From: Arthrobacter rhizosphaerae
GTDB lineage: Bacteria; Actinomycetota; Actinomycetes; Actinomycetales; Micrococcaceae
DNA length: 64,000 nt
Direction: 5' to 3'
Assembly: GCF_023062595.1 (NCBI RefSeq)
Contig: NZ_JALLAN010000008.1
Location: 1 to 64,000, forward strand
Position numbers and translations under genes: made by a program. Of this stretch, positions 27,201-37,389 are shown one piece after another. The notes under the pieces were generated by a model. The model saw nothing but the letters and a program-made list of their open reading frames with translations. It made no database searches and was not told where the DNA came from. The first letter of the stretch is position 1. The number at the start of each line of letters is the position of its first letter.

Positions 27201-28880
27201 TCCGATGGCACACGTCAGGGACGTGACCAGTTCTTCGCGGATGGCGTCCAGCGGCGGGTTGGTGACCTGGGCGAAGGACTGCACGAAGTAGTCGAAGAGG
27301 AGTCGCGGCCGCTTGGACAGAACAGCCACCGGCGTATCGGAGCCCATTGCACCGAGAGGCTCAGCTCCGGTGCGTGCCATAGGGCCGAGCAGGATCTTCA
27401 GCTCTTCGGTGGTGTAGCCGAAGGTCCGCTGACGGATGTTCACGGAGGCTGCGGTGTGGACCACGTGCTCACGCTCGGGAAGGTCCTTGAGGTCAATGAG
27501 GTTGTCCTTGACCCACTCGGCCCAGGGATTGGCGGCGGCCACCTCGGCCTTGACCTCGGCGTCGCCGATGATCCGGCCGGCGTCGGTGTCCACAAGGAAC
27601 ATCTTGCCGGGAGAAACCCGGCCCTTCTTGACCACTTTCGAAGCCTCGACGTCGATGACGCCCACCTCGGAGGCGAACACAATCAGGCCATCCTCGGTGA
27701 TCCAATAGCGTCCGGGGCGGAGACCGTTGCGGTCCAGCGTGGCGCCGACCAGGTTGCCGTCAGTGAAGGACACGGCTGCCGGGCCGTCCCACGGTTCCAT
27801 CAGCAAGGAGTGGTACTCGTAGAACGCCTTGCGGGCGGGATCCATGGTGGCGTGGTTTTCCCAGGCCTCGGGGATCATCATCATGATCGAGTGCGTGATG
27901 GGGCGGCCTGACAGCCACAGCAGCTCGGCTACTTCATCAAAGGAAGCGGAGTCGGAGGCACCCGGGGTGCAGATGGGATACAGCTCTTCGGGGGCATCCC
28001 CGAGCAGCGGGTTGGCCAGCTGGGACTGGCGGGCACGCATCCAGTTCCTGTTTCCCTTGACCGTGTTGATTTCGCCGTTGTGGGCGATGGTGCGGAAGGG
28101 CTGCGCCAGCGGCCACGAAGGGAACGTGTTGGTGGAGAAGCGCGAGTGGACGATCGCCAGCTTCGTTTTGAAGCGCTTGTCCGAAAGATCGGGGTAGAAC
28201 GGCTCCAGCTGGGCAGTGGTGAGCATGCCCTTGTAGACGATGGTCCGGGACGAGAACGACGGGAAGTACACGCCGAACTTGTTCTGGGCGCGCTTGCGGA
28301 TCCGCCAGGCACGCGAATCGAGTTCGTTGCGATCCAGCTGCTCCCCACTGCTGGAAGCGAGGAAAGGCTGGGAGAAGTACGGCATACAGGCACGGGCCAT
28401 GGCACCCACCAGGTCAGCAACGATGGGAACCTCCCGCCAGCCCAGAACTGTCAGGCCCTCATCTGCAGCCAGCCCTTCGATTCCTGCCTTGGCTGCATCT
28501 GACTCCCGCTGCTCAGCAGGGAGGAAGGCTGTACCCACGATGTACTGGCCGGGGGCGGGAAGTTCGAAGTCGGTGACAGCGCGGAAGAACTCGTCCGGCA
28601 CCTGCATCAGGAGGCCGGCGCCGTCGCCGGTACCTTCATCCGCGCCCACGGCGCCCCGGTGCTCAAGGTTACGCAGGGCAGTCAGGGCAGCATCAACGAT
28701 GTCGTAGCCGGGTTCACCGCGGAGGGTGGCAATAATGGCGAGGCCGCAGGCGTCCTTCTCCTGCTCAGCGTTGTACAGACCGCCGGACTCCGGCAGCATG
28801 GCGAACCGCTTGAACGGCGACATGGCCGCTTGGGACTGGCTTGGTTCTGACCAGCTGGGGCTGTGAAGAGTTTGGGTCAT
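24264..28880 (-). CDS. gltB: Glutamate synthase large subunit
   Basis: Converts glutamine and 2-oxoglutarate to two glutamates; 1538 residues. The class II glutaminase domain begins at the catalytic Cys in KDACGLAII (residue ~45), which becomes the N-terminus after propeptide removal. Then come the central and FMN-binding domains ([37 protein letters not shown]), the 3Fe-4S cluster [13 protein letters not shown], and a C-terminal beta-helix GXGXG domain. I place the start at 28880 ([10 protein letters not shown]) behind AGGAGG. The reading frame is open upstream to 28958, but that part overlaps the likely leader. It is first in a gltB-gltD operon. Confidence 0.96.
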
Positions 28881-29142
28881 TGGAGACGTCCTTCCTCCTG
28901 ATCGTGCGTATGGAAGGGACAACGTTGGCCCGACTTTGAGCACCACTGTGATGGGCACAACAAAGTGTTAGTACTTGGAATTGTAGGCCAGAGGGCCCTG
29001 CTCAACTAACAGTTACGCAGGTCTACGACCCGGGCTTGACCGGTCAGCAGCTGTGTGCTGGCAGGGCGGGCCCTCATGCCACGACGCTGTGGAGCGGGCT
29101 CTCGGAGCGGTAACTCTGATGCCCTGCTATACCGTTACTGGC
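28881..29142. other. gltB leader/promoter region
   Basis: About 262 bp between lgt and gltB. On the minus strand a good -10 box TACAAT (28985-28980) lies 18 bp after a TTAGTT-like -35, placing transcription start ~95 bp upstream of the gltB ATG. I saw no riboswitch fold that I could support. The lgt stop follows downstream without a clear terminator. Confidence 0.4.
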
Positions 29143-30303
29143 CTACTTGGTGCTGCCAGCCTCCGGCGCGTTTTCCGTAACCTCATCAGTGGACTTTGCA
29201 GTCGGCTGCTTTTCCTGGAGGGAAGTGCTTCCACCGTCTGATTCGTCCGCCACTTCCTGGGAGGAAGCACGGTCTGGATCGCTTTGGTTATCAGGGAGAT
29301 TACCACGCGATTCACTATCTGAGACATGTTCGTCCGCATCACGGATGCTTTTGACGTCAGCTGATTCGACTGTTTCGGCTGCCGCTGCATCGTGGTCTGC
29401 AGAACTGCGCCCGTCCAGATAAGGGGTGTCGGGCTCTTCCGGCTTCTTCCTGCCCAGCACGATGAAGACAATCAGTGCCGCAACAAACACGAAGATGCTG
29501 GTCCAGACGTTGAGCCTGGTGGTGATGCCGAACAGGTTGATCTGCTCGGCGTCGTCGATCCGCATAGCCTCAATCCAGACACGGCCCAGTGTGTAATACA
29601 TCGCGTAGAGCCAGAAAAGCCGGCCGCGCCGGAAGTTGAACCTGCGGTCCAGGATAAGCAGGAGGGCGACGCCAACCAGGTTCCACAACGACTCGTACAG
29701 GAATGTGGGGTGGAACAGCGTGTCAACAGGCATCCCGGGCGGGAAATTCGCGTTGTCGGCGTCCACCTGAAGTCCCCAAGGAAGGGTGGTGGGGCTGCCG
29801 AAGAGTTCCTGGTTGAAGTAGTTCCCCCACCGGCCGATTGCCTGGGCAAGCAACAGTCCGGGCGCAGCTGCATCGAGGAATGCGGTGAGCTTCACTCCTG
29901 CACGGCGGCAGCCAATCCAGGCGCCGACTGCACCCAGCAGCACAGCGCCCCAGATCCCCAGGCCGCCGCGCTGGATCTGCGGAATCAGTGAAAGATCGCC
30001 CGTGCCGTCGAAGCCAGGGCCGAAGTAGGCATCAGGGGAAGAAAAGACGTGATACAGGCGTCCGCCGATGATGCCGAAGGGGATCGCCCAGATGGCGATG
30101 TCCCACAGGCTGCCTTCCGGCGTCCCCCTCTTGTTCCAGCGTCGGGACGTGAGCCACAATCCCACGATGATGCCGGCCAGGATGCACAGGGCGTAGGCGT
30201 GGATGCGGAGTGACCCCCACGGCAGCGGGATATCGAAGCCGGACCAGTCCGGGCTCGGGATGCTTGCCGGCACGAGGGCGGCAGCGTGGAGGACAGTCTG
30301 CAT
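29143..30303 (-). CDS. lgt: Prolipoprotein diacylglyceryl transferase
   Basis: Integral membrane enzyme that adds diacylglycerol to the lipobox Cys of prolipoproteins. It has 386 residues with about seven membrane segments in the first ~285. Signatures are RIHAYALCILAGII near residue 31, GGRLYHV, and the Lgt motif around GRWGNYFNQELFG. It is longer than most bacterial Lgt because of a ~95-residue acidic, Ser/Glu-rich hydrophilic C-terminal tail, common in actinobacterial Lgt. The gene follows trpA by 3 bp, so it is co-transcribed with the tryptophan genes. Confidence 0.95.
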   Translation of the reverse strand: MQTVLHAAALVPASIPSPDWSGFDIPLPWGSLRIHAYALCILAGIIVGLWLTSRRWNKRGTPEGSLWDIAIWAIPFGIIGGRLYHVFSSPDAYFGPGFDGTGDLSLIPQIQRGGLGIWGAVLLGAVGAWIGCRRAGVKLTAFLDAAAPGLLLAQAIGRWGNYFNQELFGSPTTLPWGLQVDADNANFPPGMPVDTLFHPTFLYESLWNLVGVALLLILDRRFNFRRGRLFWLYAMYYTLGRVWIEAMRIDDAEQINLFGITTRLNVWTSIFVFVAALIVFIVLGRKKPEEPDTPYLDGRSSADHDAAAAETVESADVKSIRDADEHVSDSESRGNLPDNQSDPDRASSQEVADESDGGSTSLQEKQPTAKSTDEVTENAPEAGSTK

Positions 30304-30306
30304 TAT

Positions 30307-31125
30307 TTAGGCTACTTCCTTGTTGAGTCCGGTGCGGAGGTCTTTGGTGAGCGCGGCAACCGCGTCCACACCACCGTCGCGGATGGCGGCCACAAGAGCC
30401 GTGCCCACGATCACGCCGTCGGCGTACTCAGCAATTTCCCGGACGTGCGAAGCGGTGGAAACACCGAGTCCCACACAAACCCGTTCGGCGCCTGCCACCT
30501 TGGCCGCAGCCACCACATCCTTTGCGGCGCTGCTGACAGAGGACCTTGCGCCGGTGACGCCCATGATGGAGACGGCGTAAACAAAACCGCGGCTGGCGTC
30601 GACCGTACGCCGCATCCGTTCCGGTGATGAGGAAGGCGCGACAAGGAACACGCGGTCCAGACCGTACTTATCGGAGGCTTCCATCCAGTCGGCCGCTTCA
30701 TCAGGGATGAGGTCCGGAGTGATGAGGCCTGCTCCCCCTGCTTCGGAGAGGCGGCGGGAGAACTCGTCAACGCCCATCCGGATCACAGGGTTCCAATAGG
30801 TCATAACCAGCACAGCGGCATCGGTTTTGCTGGTGATGCCGGCGACGACGTCGAACACCTGCCGCACGGAGAAGCCCTTGGCGAGAGCCTCGGTGGTGGC
30901 TGCCTGAATAACCTGGCCGTCCATGACCGGGTCCGAATACGGGATGCCGATCTCGATGAGGTCAGCACCGTTCTCGGCCAGGGCGATGCCTGCGGCAATA
31001 GTGTCTTCGACGCTGGGGAACCCCGCCGGCAGGTAGCCGATGAGTGCCGCCCGGCCCTCGGCACGCGCCTTATCAATGGCTGCTGCCGATTTGCTGGTGC
31101 TGGTGATGTCCTGAACGCCGGTCAC
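30307..31125 (-). CDS. trpA: Tryptophan synthase alpha subunit
   Basis: Cleaves indole-3-glycerol phosphate to indole for the beta subunit; 272 residues. Signatures: the TrpA motif around [20 protein letters not shown] (catalytic Glu and Asp), [10 protein letters not shown], and [13 protein letters not shown]. The GTG at 31125 overlaps the trpB stop (GTGA, 31122-31125). The open frame extends further upstream, but that part lies inside trpB. Overlap supports stoichiometric synthesis of the alpha-beta complex. Confidence 0.96.
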   Translation of the reverse strand: MTGVQDITSTSKSAAAIDKARAEGRAALIGYLPAGFPSVEDTIAAGIALAENGADLIEIGIPYSDPVMDGQVIQAATTEALAKGFSVRQVFDVVAGITSKTDAAVLVMTYWNPVIRMGVDEFSRRLSEAGGAGLITPDLIPDEAADWMEASDKYGLDRVFLVAPSSSPERMRRTVDASRGFVYAVSIMGVTGARSSVSSAAKDVVAAAKVAGAERVCVGLGVSTASHVREIAEYADGVIVGTALVAAIRDGGVDAVAALTKDLRTGLNKEVA

Positions 31126-32453
31126 AGCTGCTCTCCCTCTTTGCCGATCTCGGCTTCTGCGGAATCCTTGTCCAGCAGATCGAACCATTCAGCGGCTGTT
31201 GCCACGTCCTTGTCCCCTCGTCCGGACAGGTTCACGAGCACGATCTTGCTGCTGGCGTCGCCGTCTTCTGCGGCGAGCCGCTGCCCCACCTTGATGGCGC
31301 CGGCCAGGGCGTGCGCCGACTCAATAGCGGGGATGATGCCCTCTGTACGGCACAGGAGACGGAACGCGTCCATGGCTTCGCTGTCGGTGATGGGCTCGTA
31401 GCTGACCCGTCCGATGTCCGCGAGGTAGGAGTGCTCCGGTCCGACGCCGGGGTAGTCCAGTCCGGCGGAAATGGAGTGGGACTCGATGGTCTGGCCGTCG
31501 TCGTCCTGCATCAGGTAGGAGCGGGCACCGTGAAGGACGCCGGGCTTGCCCAGGGTGATCGTAGCTGCATGGCGGCCGGTGTCGACGCCGTCGCCGCCGG
31601 CTTCAAATCCGTAGATCCTCACGGACGGGTCATCAAGGAATCCGTGGAAGATCCCGATGGCATTGGATCCGCCGCCGATGCAGGCGCACACCGCATCCGG
31701 TAGGCGACCGGCCTGGTCGAGGATCTGGGCGCGGGCTTCCTCGCCGATGACCTCATGGAAGTAGCGGACCAACGCGGGGAACGGGTGGGCCCCGGCGGCA
31801 GTACCGAGCAGGTAGTGGGTGTTTCCGACGTTCGCAACCCAGTCACGGAGTGCCTCGTTGATGGCGTCCTTGAGCGTCTGAGAACCGTTGGTCACGGGGA
31901 TGACCGTAGCGCCCAGCAGTTCCATCCGGGCAACATTCAGCGCTTGCCGGCGGCAGTCTTCAGCGCCCATGTAGACAACACATTCGAGGCCAAGCAAAGC
32001 GGCGGCCGTGGCGCTGGCAACGCCGTGCTGGCCGGCACCGGTCTCGGCGATGACCCGAGTCTTGCCCATGCGCTTGGCAAGGAGCGCCTGGCCCAGGACG
32101 TTGTTGATCTTGTGGGAGCCAGTGTGGTTGAGGTCTTCGCGTTTGAGGAACACGCGCACTCCCCCGGCGTGAGCGGAGAACCGCTTAGCTTCGGTGAGCA
32201 GTGAGGGACGCCCTGAGTAGTTCTTGTTCAGGTCCGCGATCTGCGCGATGAACTCCGGATCGGCCTTGGCCTTCTCAAAGGTATCTTCAAGCTCGTCCAG
32301 GGCGGCGATCAGCGATTCGGGCATCCAGCGCCCGCCGTAGGAGCCGAAGTAGGGGCCGGGTGCATGGCGCAGCGACGGTCCCCCTTGAAGGAATGCGTCC
32401 ACGGCATCCTTGTCAGAGCCGGCTGTTGGTGCGTCGACCATCAGTCTCACCAT
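31122..32453 (-). CDS. trpB: Tryptophan synthase beta subunit
   Basis: PLP enzyme joining indole and serine to tryptophan; 443 residues. The PLP lysine lies in [14 protein letters not shown], the phosphate loop in [10 protein letters not shown], and the catalytic Glu in AETGAGQHG. It starts at ATG 32453; an alternative ATG at 32441 has a similar upstream sequence. Two tandem 19-bp repeats lie 16-53 bp upstream of the start, in the gap after trpC. Confidence 0.96.
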   Translation of the reverse strand: MVRLMVDAPTAGSDKDAVDAFLQGGPSLRHAPGPYFGSYGGRWMPESLIAALDELEDTFEKAKADPEFIAQIADLNKNYSGRPSLLTEAKRFSAHAGGVRVFLKREDLNHTGSHKINNVLGQALLAKRMGKTRVIAETGAGQHGVASATAAALLGLECVVYMGAEDCRRQALNVARMELLGATVIPVTNGSQTLKDAINEALRDWVANVGNTHYLLGTAAGAHPFPALVRYFHEVIGEEARAQILDQAGRLPDAVCACIGGGSNAIGIFHGFLDDPSVRIYGFEAGGDGVDTGRHAATITLGKPGVLHGARSYLMQDDDGQTIESHSISAGLDYPGVGPEHSYLADIGRVSYEPITDSEAMDAFRLLCRTEGIIPAIESAHALAGAIKVGQRLAAEDGDASSKIVLVNLSGRGDKDVATAAEWFDLLDKDSAEAEIGKEGEQL

Positions 32454-32468
32454 CCTGTTCCACTGTTT

Positions 32469-32506
32469 CAGTGTTTTATGTAGTGCTCAGTGTTCTATGT
32501 GGCGCT
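32469..32506. repeat. Two tandem 19-bp repeats in the trpC-trpB gap
   Basis: CAGTGTTTTATGTAGTGCT (32469-32487) is followed directly by CAGTGTTCTATGTGGCGCT (32488-32506), 16 of 19 identical. Nearby, TGCAGGCGGCCGCCTGCA (32562-32579) is a perfect 18-bp palindrome just after the trpC stop. The 140-bp gap is unusual in this otherwise compact cluster. Confidence 0.6.
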
Positions 32507-32594
32507 CAGTTGCTTTTTGTCGTGCGCCGTAAGTCCGGCAACATGACGTGCGGCAGACCGTTGCAGGCGGCCGCCTGCAGCGGAGTACCGGTTG

Positions 32595-33413
32595 TCAGAC
32601 GCGGGCGGCGATAGCTTCGGCGCCGGCCGCTGTGAATTCTGCTATCCGCTCCCGCGGAGTCGCGTCGCTGACCAAGGCTTCGCCGACAAGGATCGCGTTG
32701 GCGCCGTGGGCGGCGTAGTGGGTGACGTCGTCGACGCCCCGCACACCCGATTCGGCGACGATGACAGCACTTGCCGGAATACTCCCTGCCAGGGAGGCAA
32801 AAACTGAACGGTCGACGTCGAGAGTCTTCAGATTGCGCACGTTGACACCGATGATTCTCGCCTCGGCCGCGACAGCACGCTCAATCTCCTCAGGCGTATG
32901 CGTTTCCACGAGGACATTCATGCCAAGCTCTGTGCTCAATGCACTGAACTCCTGCAGTTGGGCATCGGAAAGGGCTGCCACAATGAGCAGGACCATGTCC
33001 GCCCCGTGTGCGCGGGCTTCCCAGATCTGATACTCGTCCAGCGTGAAGTCCTTGCGGAGCAGCGGGATATCCACACTTGCCCGGACGGCGTCGAGGTCGG
33101 CAAGGGATCCATTGAAGCGGCGCTGTTCAGTCAGGACGCTGATCACTGAAGCTCCGCCGTCGGCATACTGGACGGCCAGCGCGGCAGGATCGGTGATACT
33201 GGCGAGGTCCCCCTTGGAAGGACTGCGCCGTTTGATTTCGGCGATGACCTTGAGCTGCTCGCGGCTGGCAGAGTTACCGCCAAGGGCAGCCCAGGCATCC
33301 CGGGCAGGGGCGGCTGCGGACGTGAGGTCCTTCAGTTCCGCGAGGGAAACGAGACGACGCCGTGCCTCCAGATCCTCCCTAACACCGGCGTTGATGTCAT
33401 CGAGAACTGTCAC
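32595..33413 (-). CDS. trpC: Indole-3-glycerol-phosphate synthase
   Basis: Closes the indole ring of carboxyphenylaminodeoxyribulose phosphate; 272 residues forming a TIM barrel. The signature VIAEIKRRSPSKG carries the catalytic Lys near residue 70; GVNVRNLKTLDVD and VAESGVRG are also typical. It starts at a GTG (33413) 2 bp after the upstream HGxxPAAW gene; the long open frame before it is a shadow. It is followed by a 141-bp gap before trpB. Confidence 0.95.
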   Translation of the reverse strand: MTVLDDINAGVREDLEARRRLVSLAELKDLTSAAAPARDAWAALGGNSASREQLKVIAEIKRRSPSKGDLASITDPAALAVQYADGGASVISVLTEQRRFNGSLADLDAVRASVDIPLLRKDFTLDEYQIWEARAHGADMVLLIVAALSDAQLQEFSALSTELGMNVLVETHTPEEIERAVAAEARIIGVNVRNLKTLDVDRSVFASLAGSIPASAVIVAESGVRGVDDVTHYAAHGANAILVGEALVSDATPRERIAEFTAAGAEAIAARV

Positions 33414-33415
33414 TT

Positions 33416-33718
33416 CTAGTGGCCGGAGTTCTTCAGCTTGCTGCCGCCGACGCCGTAGCCTGCCTTGCGCATCGCGAAACCGAGGACCAAGCCGACCAGC
33501 ATCACAATCCCGCCGGCGATGAAGATCGGAGTGCTGGCGATGACGAACGCAATGGAAGCAATGAGCGCACCAACGAGCATCACGATGACGCACGTCCACG
33601 CTGCCGGGCTGTTGCCATGACCAAGCTCAATGCTGTGGTCAACGCCTAGGTCGACACCGGCGGCGGAGGCGCCTGCCGGTGAACCTGACTTGGATGCGGA
33701 AACAGTGGCTTTGCTCAT
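33416..33718 (-). CDS. HGxxPAAW-motif small membrane protein of the trp cluster
   Basis: Protein of 100 residues. The central motif HGNSPAAWT (residues ~34-42) precedes two hydrophobic segments separated by a short Ser/Thr-Pro turn, followed by a basic tail. Proteins with this motif occur between Trp-associated genes in many actinobacteria. Function is unknown. The stop lies 2 bp before the trpC GTG. Confidence 0.8.
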   Translation of the reverse strand: MSKATVSASKSGSPAGASAAGVDLGVDHSIELGHGNSPAAWTCVIVMLVGALIASIAFVIASTPIFIAGGIVMLVGLVLGFAMRKAGYGVGGSKLKNSGH

Positions 33719-33784
33719 GAAAATCTCCTCAGGATGAATACTGCTTACATTCTGCCATTTTTTGTCCCTGCCTTGGACATCGGC

Positions 33785-34483
33785 TCAGGTGGGGTCGTCG
33801 CCCTTTGACAACCTGTCCCAGCTGTCAATCTCGTCAGCCGGACCGGAGGCTTCAGGATTCGTGCCGGCCGCCGCCGCGTCAAACCGCGTACGCGCCTTCC
33901 AATACCGGCTCGCCGGGATTATCAGGAGGGCGCTCAATCCGAGCATTGTTCCGGCAACGACGGCGAGGGCAGGGAAAGCCGTAACGCTCACCTGGACGTT
34001 GCTTCCGGCAACGCCTGTTGCTGCCGCAATAGCACCCTGGGACGCAGCCAGCGGATCAGCGAGGACAGTCAGGGCGGCCGCCAGGATTCCCGCAGAAGCG
34101 GCGACGATAATTCCCGTAATAATCCAGCGCGCGATCCTGCCGGCGATCGAGGCAGCCAGGCCGCCTGCCAGGGCGACGATTGCAAGTGCCGTTACCGCTG
34201 TTGCAGCTTTGCTCCCCTGGACCGGCAGGCCGTCCTGGGTGTTGACAGCCTGGCCAAGTTGGGCGGGATCCAGATGGACGGTTATCCAGGTCTGGGTGGT
34301 GGTTCCGACGACGGCCAGCGCCGTCAAGGCAATGATCATGACGAGGAACGGTTTTCGGGTCCATGCCGGTGCAGGCTTGGTGCCGGTTCCCCCCATGGTC
34401 GCTCCCGTGGCAGTGGGGTCGGTGCCGGCGGTGCCGCCTCCGGTGGAAGCAGTGGAGCTCGCTGACTTGTCGGATCGGCGCAT
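33785..34483 (-). CDS. Trp biosynthesis-associated membrane protein
   Basis: Protein of 232 residues. A Gly/Thr-rich N-terminal ~40 residues is followed by about four membrane segments, with the first hydrophobic stretch FLVMIIALTALAVVG and an external WITVHLDP segment. It matches the actinobacterial family named for its location in trp operons. Its biochemical role is unknown; a part in precursor transport or complex anchoring is only a guess. Its ATG overlaps the trpE stop by 1 bp (TGATG). Confidence 0.8.
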   Translation of the reverse strand: MRRSDKSASSTASTGGGTAGTDPTATGATMGGTGTKPAPAWTRKPFLVMIIALTALAVVGTTTQTWITVHLDPAQLGQAVNTQDGLPVQGSKAATAVTALAIVALAGGLAASIAGRIARWIITGIIVAASAGILAAALTVLADPLAASQGAIAAATGVAGSNVQVSVTAFPALAVVAGTMLGLSALLIIPASRYWKARTRFDAAAAGTNPEASGPADEIDSWDRLSKGDDPT

Positions 34484-36078
34484 CAGACGCCCGGACCTGT
34501 TGCAGCAGGCGACGGCGGGAGGCTGCCTGGAACGGGCACGCCTTCCTCCTGGATATTGTGCAGCGATCCCGCTATGTGGACCGCCCGGAGAGGCGCGGCG
34601 GCCTTGTTGACCGTCTCGAGGGCTTCGGTGGGATTGACCGAATCCGCCACGATCCCGCCGCCAGCCTGGACGTAGGCGCGGCCGTCACGCAGGAGGGCGG
34701 ACCGGATGGTGATGGCCATGTCCATGTCTCCCGCGAAGTCCAGGTAGCCAACAACCCCGCCATAGATACCCCGGCGGTGAGGTTCGAGCTCGTCCAGGAG
34801 CCTCAGCGCACGCGGTTTGGGGGCACCGGAAAGCGTTCCCGCCGGAAAAGTAGCCTTCAGGACGTCATAGGCCTTCGCTGTGGGCGCGAGGTTGCCAACC
34901 ACTGTGGAGACGAGGTGCATGATGTGGCTGAAACGCTCCACCTCCATGAACTGGGTGACATCCACGGTGCCGGCCACACAGACCTTGGAGAGGTCGTTAC
35001 GGGAGAGGTCAACGAGCATCAGATGCTCAGCCCGCTCCTTTTGATCGGCCAGCAGTTCCTCTGCCAGCGCTTTATCCGCCTCCACTGTCTTGCCCCTGGG
35101 GCGGGATCCTGCGATCGGGTGGGTGATGACTTCCTCGCCGTTCACGGTGACGAGAGCCTCCGGGGACGAACCCACGATCGAGTACTCACGCCCGTCGGCA
35201 TCCTCGAGGCTGAAGATGTACATGTACGGACTGGGGTTGGTGTTGCGGAGCACGCGGTACACGTCGAGCGGGCTGGCGTCGCATTCCATCTCGAACCGGC
35301 GCGAAATGACCACCTGGAAGACTTCGCCGTCGACGATTGCTTCCTTGCCGCGGTCAATTGCGGCCAGATACTCCGGCTCGTTCCAGCGTTCCTGCACGCT
35401 GGAGGCGAAGTCCAAGGCCGCAGGCTCCAGGACCGAGACGGGCTGCTGCACAGGGGTGCTGACCCTGCTCAGCAGCGCCTTCACGCGGGCGATGGCGTCG
35501 TGCCATGCCTCGTCGACGCGCTCGGAGCTGTTATCGAAATTGATGGCGTTGGCGATGAGCAGCACTGTGCCGTCAGTATTGTCGTGCACGGCCATGTCGG
35601 TGACCAGGTTGAGCGCCATTTCGGGCAGCTGGAGATCATCCTCGGGAGGGCTGGTGAGCTTCTCCCAATGGCGCACGGTTTCCCAGCCGAGGAATCCGAC
35701 CAGGCCTGAGGTGAAGGGAGGCAGTCCGTCGAACCTGTCCGTCCGCAAGGCCTCAATGGTGTCCCGTACAGCGTCCACCGGATTGCCGTCGACGGGCACA
35801 CCCTTAGGCGGCTCGCCGAGCCAGTGCGCCTGGCCGTCCTTGGTGGTCAGGGTAGCCCGGGATTTGGCGCCGATGAAGGAGTACCTGGACCAGGAACCGC
35901 CTACCGCAGCGGATTCCATGAGGAAGGTGCCCGGCTGGCCCTGCGCGAGCTTGCGGTACAGGCCGATCGGCGTTTCAGCGTCCGCCAGGACCTTGAGACG
36001 GACGGGGATGACGCGGCTGTGGCCTGCGAGTTCGCGGAACTCTTCCAGGCCCGGGCTGATGACTCCAAGGTCCTGCAT
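34483..36078 (-). CDS. trpE: Anthranilate synthase component I
   Basis: Converts chorismate to anthranilate; 531 residues. N-terminal feedback-inhibition element LMESAAVGGSWSRYSFIG. The chorismate-binding core has EVFQVVISRRFE, GSSPEALV, PIAGSRPRGKT, LMLVDLSRNDL, GTLSGAPKPRALRL and GGIVADSVNPTEALE. The glutaminase partner (TrpG) is not in this cluster. It heads the trp gene series and follows hisI by 77 bp. Confidence 0.95.
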   Translation of the reverse strand: MQDLGVISPGLEEFRELAGHSRVIPVRLKVLADAETPIGLYRKLAQGQPGTFLMESAAVGGSWSRYSFIGAKSRATLTTKDGQAHWLGEPPKGVPVDGNPVDAVRDTIEALRTDRFDGLPPFTSGLVGFLGWETVRHWEKLTSPPEDDLQLPEMALNLVTDMAVHDNTDGTVLLIANAINFDNSSERVDEAWHDAIARVKALLSRVSTPVQQPVSVLEPAALDFASSVQERWNEPEYLAAIDRGKEAIVDGEVFQVVISRRFEMECDASPLDVYRVLRNTNPSPYMYIFSLEDADGREYSIVGSSPEALVTVNGEEVITHPIAGSRPRGKTVEADKALAEELLADQKERAEHLMLVDLSRNDLSKVCVAGTVDVTQFMEVERFSHIMHLVSTVVGNLAPTAKAYDVLKATFPAGTLSGAPKPRALRLLDELEPHRRGIYGGVVGYLDFAGDMDMAITIRSALLRDGRAYVQAGGGIVADSVNPTEALETVNKAAAPLRAVHIAGSLHNIQEEGVPVPGSLPPSPAATGPGV

Positions 36079-36155
36079 GGCTATGGTTCTCCGCCTGTTC
36101 TATAAGTGGCAATTGAAAGTAGGGGGTGTGCTGCTGGTCCTGATTCAGGTCCGGG

Positions 36156-36611
36156 TCAGGAGGAACTGCCTGTTACGGCTTCGAGTTCGCGGCCGTCGAA
36201 GCAGGTCCGCGTTCCCGTGTGGCAGGCCGCGCCTACCTGGTCCACCCGGACCAGCAGGGCGTCTCCGTCACAGTCAAGGGCCACGGACTTAACCCATTGG
36301 ACATGCCCCGAGGTATCTCCCTTACGCCAGTACTCCTGGCGGGAGCGTGAATAGAACGTCACACGGCCTGTGCTCAGGGTCCGCTGAAGTGCCTCATCGT
36401 CCATCCAGCCCAGCATGAGCACTTCATTCGTGTCGTACTGTTGCACCACGGCCGCCACCAGGCCGGCGCTGTCACGCTTGAGGGCAGCGGCAATTCCGGC
36501 CGGAAGGTCACTGGCCCGTGGCTGCGAACCCGTCGTTGAACCAGCCGTAGCTACAGGCGTGGAAACGGGCGGGTTTGACGCGCGCGGGGCGGGGGCGGGC
36601 TGCTCAGACAT
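36156..36611 (-). CDS. hisI: Phosphoribosyl-AMP cyclohydrolase
   Basis: Third step of histidine synthesis; 151 residues. The start at 36611 ([10 protein letters not shown]) gives a Pro/Thr-rich ~40-residue leader before the conserved domain; the earlier in-frame ATG lies in the divergent promoter region. Signatures: [29 protein letters not shown], and the Zn/Mg ligands in LDCDGDALL...[11 protein letters not shown]. It is the monofunctional type, with HisE encoded separately at 39.1 kb. Confidence 0.94.
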   Translation of the reverse strand: MSEQPAPAPRASNPPVSTPVATAGSTTGSQPRASDLPAGIAAALKRDSAGLVAAVVQQYDTNEVLMLGWMDDEALQRTLSTGRVTFYSRSRQEYWRKGDTSGHVQWVKSVALDCDGDALLVRVDQVGAACHTGTRTCFDGRELEAVTGSSS

Positions 36612-36712
36612 CAGGTCAAGTCTAGTGCCTGCCGAAAGTGTGAAGATCAGCACCAGCCGAGGCGGCGGTTCCACTGCGCGTGTCCCGCCCTGTCGTGCTA
36701 CTTTCACAAGTG

Positions 36713-37357
36713 ATGCATTTCGTCGAACCGTCCCGAGAAGTTCTGGCCGAGACCCTGCTGGCGGCCGGTCCGGACTCCCCCACGCTCTGCACCGGATGGC
36801 AAACCCGGGATCTCGCCGCGCACCTCTATCTGCGCGAGCGGAAGGCCGCCGTCGGACTGGGGCTCCTGTTCAAGGGCCTGGCAAAGGCCTCGGACAAAGC
36901 GACGGCGAAACTGGCGGCCAAGCTGAAGACCACAGAGGACTACAACCGCCTGGTCAACACCTTCCGGGCAGGTCCTCCGGTTCTTTCCCCCATGAATATT
37001 CCGGCGCTGGACGAAAGCTCGAACCTCATTGAGTACTTCGTCCACACTGAAGACGTCCGACGCGCAGTGGACCGCTGGGCTCCCCGCGCCCTGGACGCCG
37101 AATACTCCGACGCACTCTGGGACGAACTCGTTAAGCGCGCTGCCATTCTGTATCGCGGCGTGGACCTGGGTGTGGTGCTGGTGCGCCCTTCAGGCCCGCG
37201 GCACGTTGCCAAGCGCGCGCCTGTTTCGGTTGCGATCGTCGGGGAACCCGGTGAGTTGCTGATGCATGCGCACGGCAGAACGAAACATGCCCTCGTCACA
37301 TTTGAAGGCCAGCCCGACGCCGTTGCGCTGCTCCAGTCCGCAGAAGTGGGCCTGTAG
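36713..37357 (+). CDS. DinB-like TIGR03085-type metal-binding protein
   Basis: Protein of 214 residues. It begins [26 protein letters not shown]; the [15 protein letters not shown] motif is typical of the actinobacterial TIGR03085/maleylpyruvate-isomerase-like (DinB fold) group, with His and Asp likely binding a metal. A further [12 protein letters not shown] motif occurs near residue 105. Substrate unknown; mycothiol-dependent enzymes use this fold. An upstream ATG at 36680 is possible. It is divergent from hisI. Confidence 0.75.
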   Translation: MHFVEPSREVLAETLLAAGPDSPTLCTGWQTRDLAAHLYLRERKAAVGLGLLFKGLAKASDKATAKLAAKLKTTEDYNRLVNTFRAGPPVLSPMNIPALDESSNLIEYFVHTEDVRRAVDRWAPRALDAEYSDALWDELVKRAAILYRGVDLGVVLVRPSGPRHVAKRAPVSVAIVGEPGELLMHAHGRTKHALVTFEGQPDAVALLQSAEVGL

Positions 37358-37389
37358 CTAATACGGGCAGGCGGCTGTCCGTGCGAGGG

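Noticed and set aside
34363..36292. Two plus-strand frames of about 400-450 codons opposite trpE
   Set aside because: Antisense shadows of anthranilate synthase.
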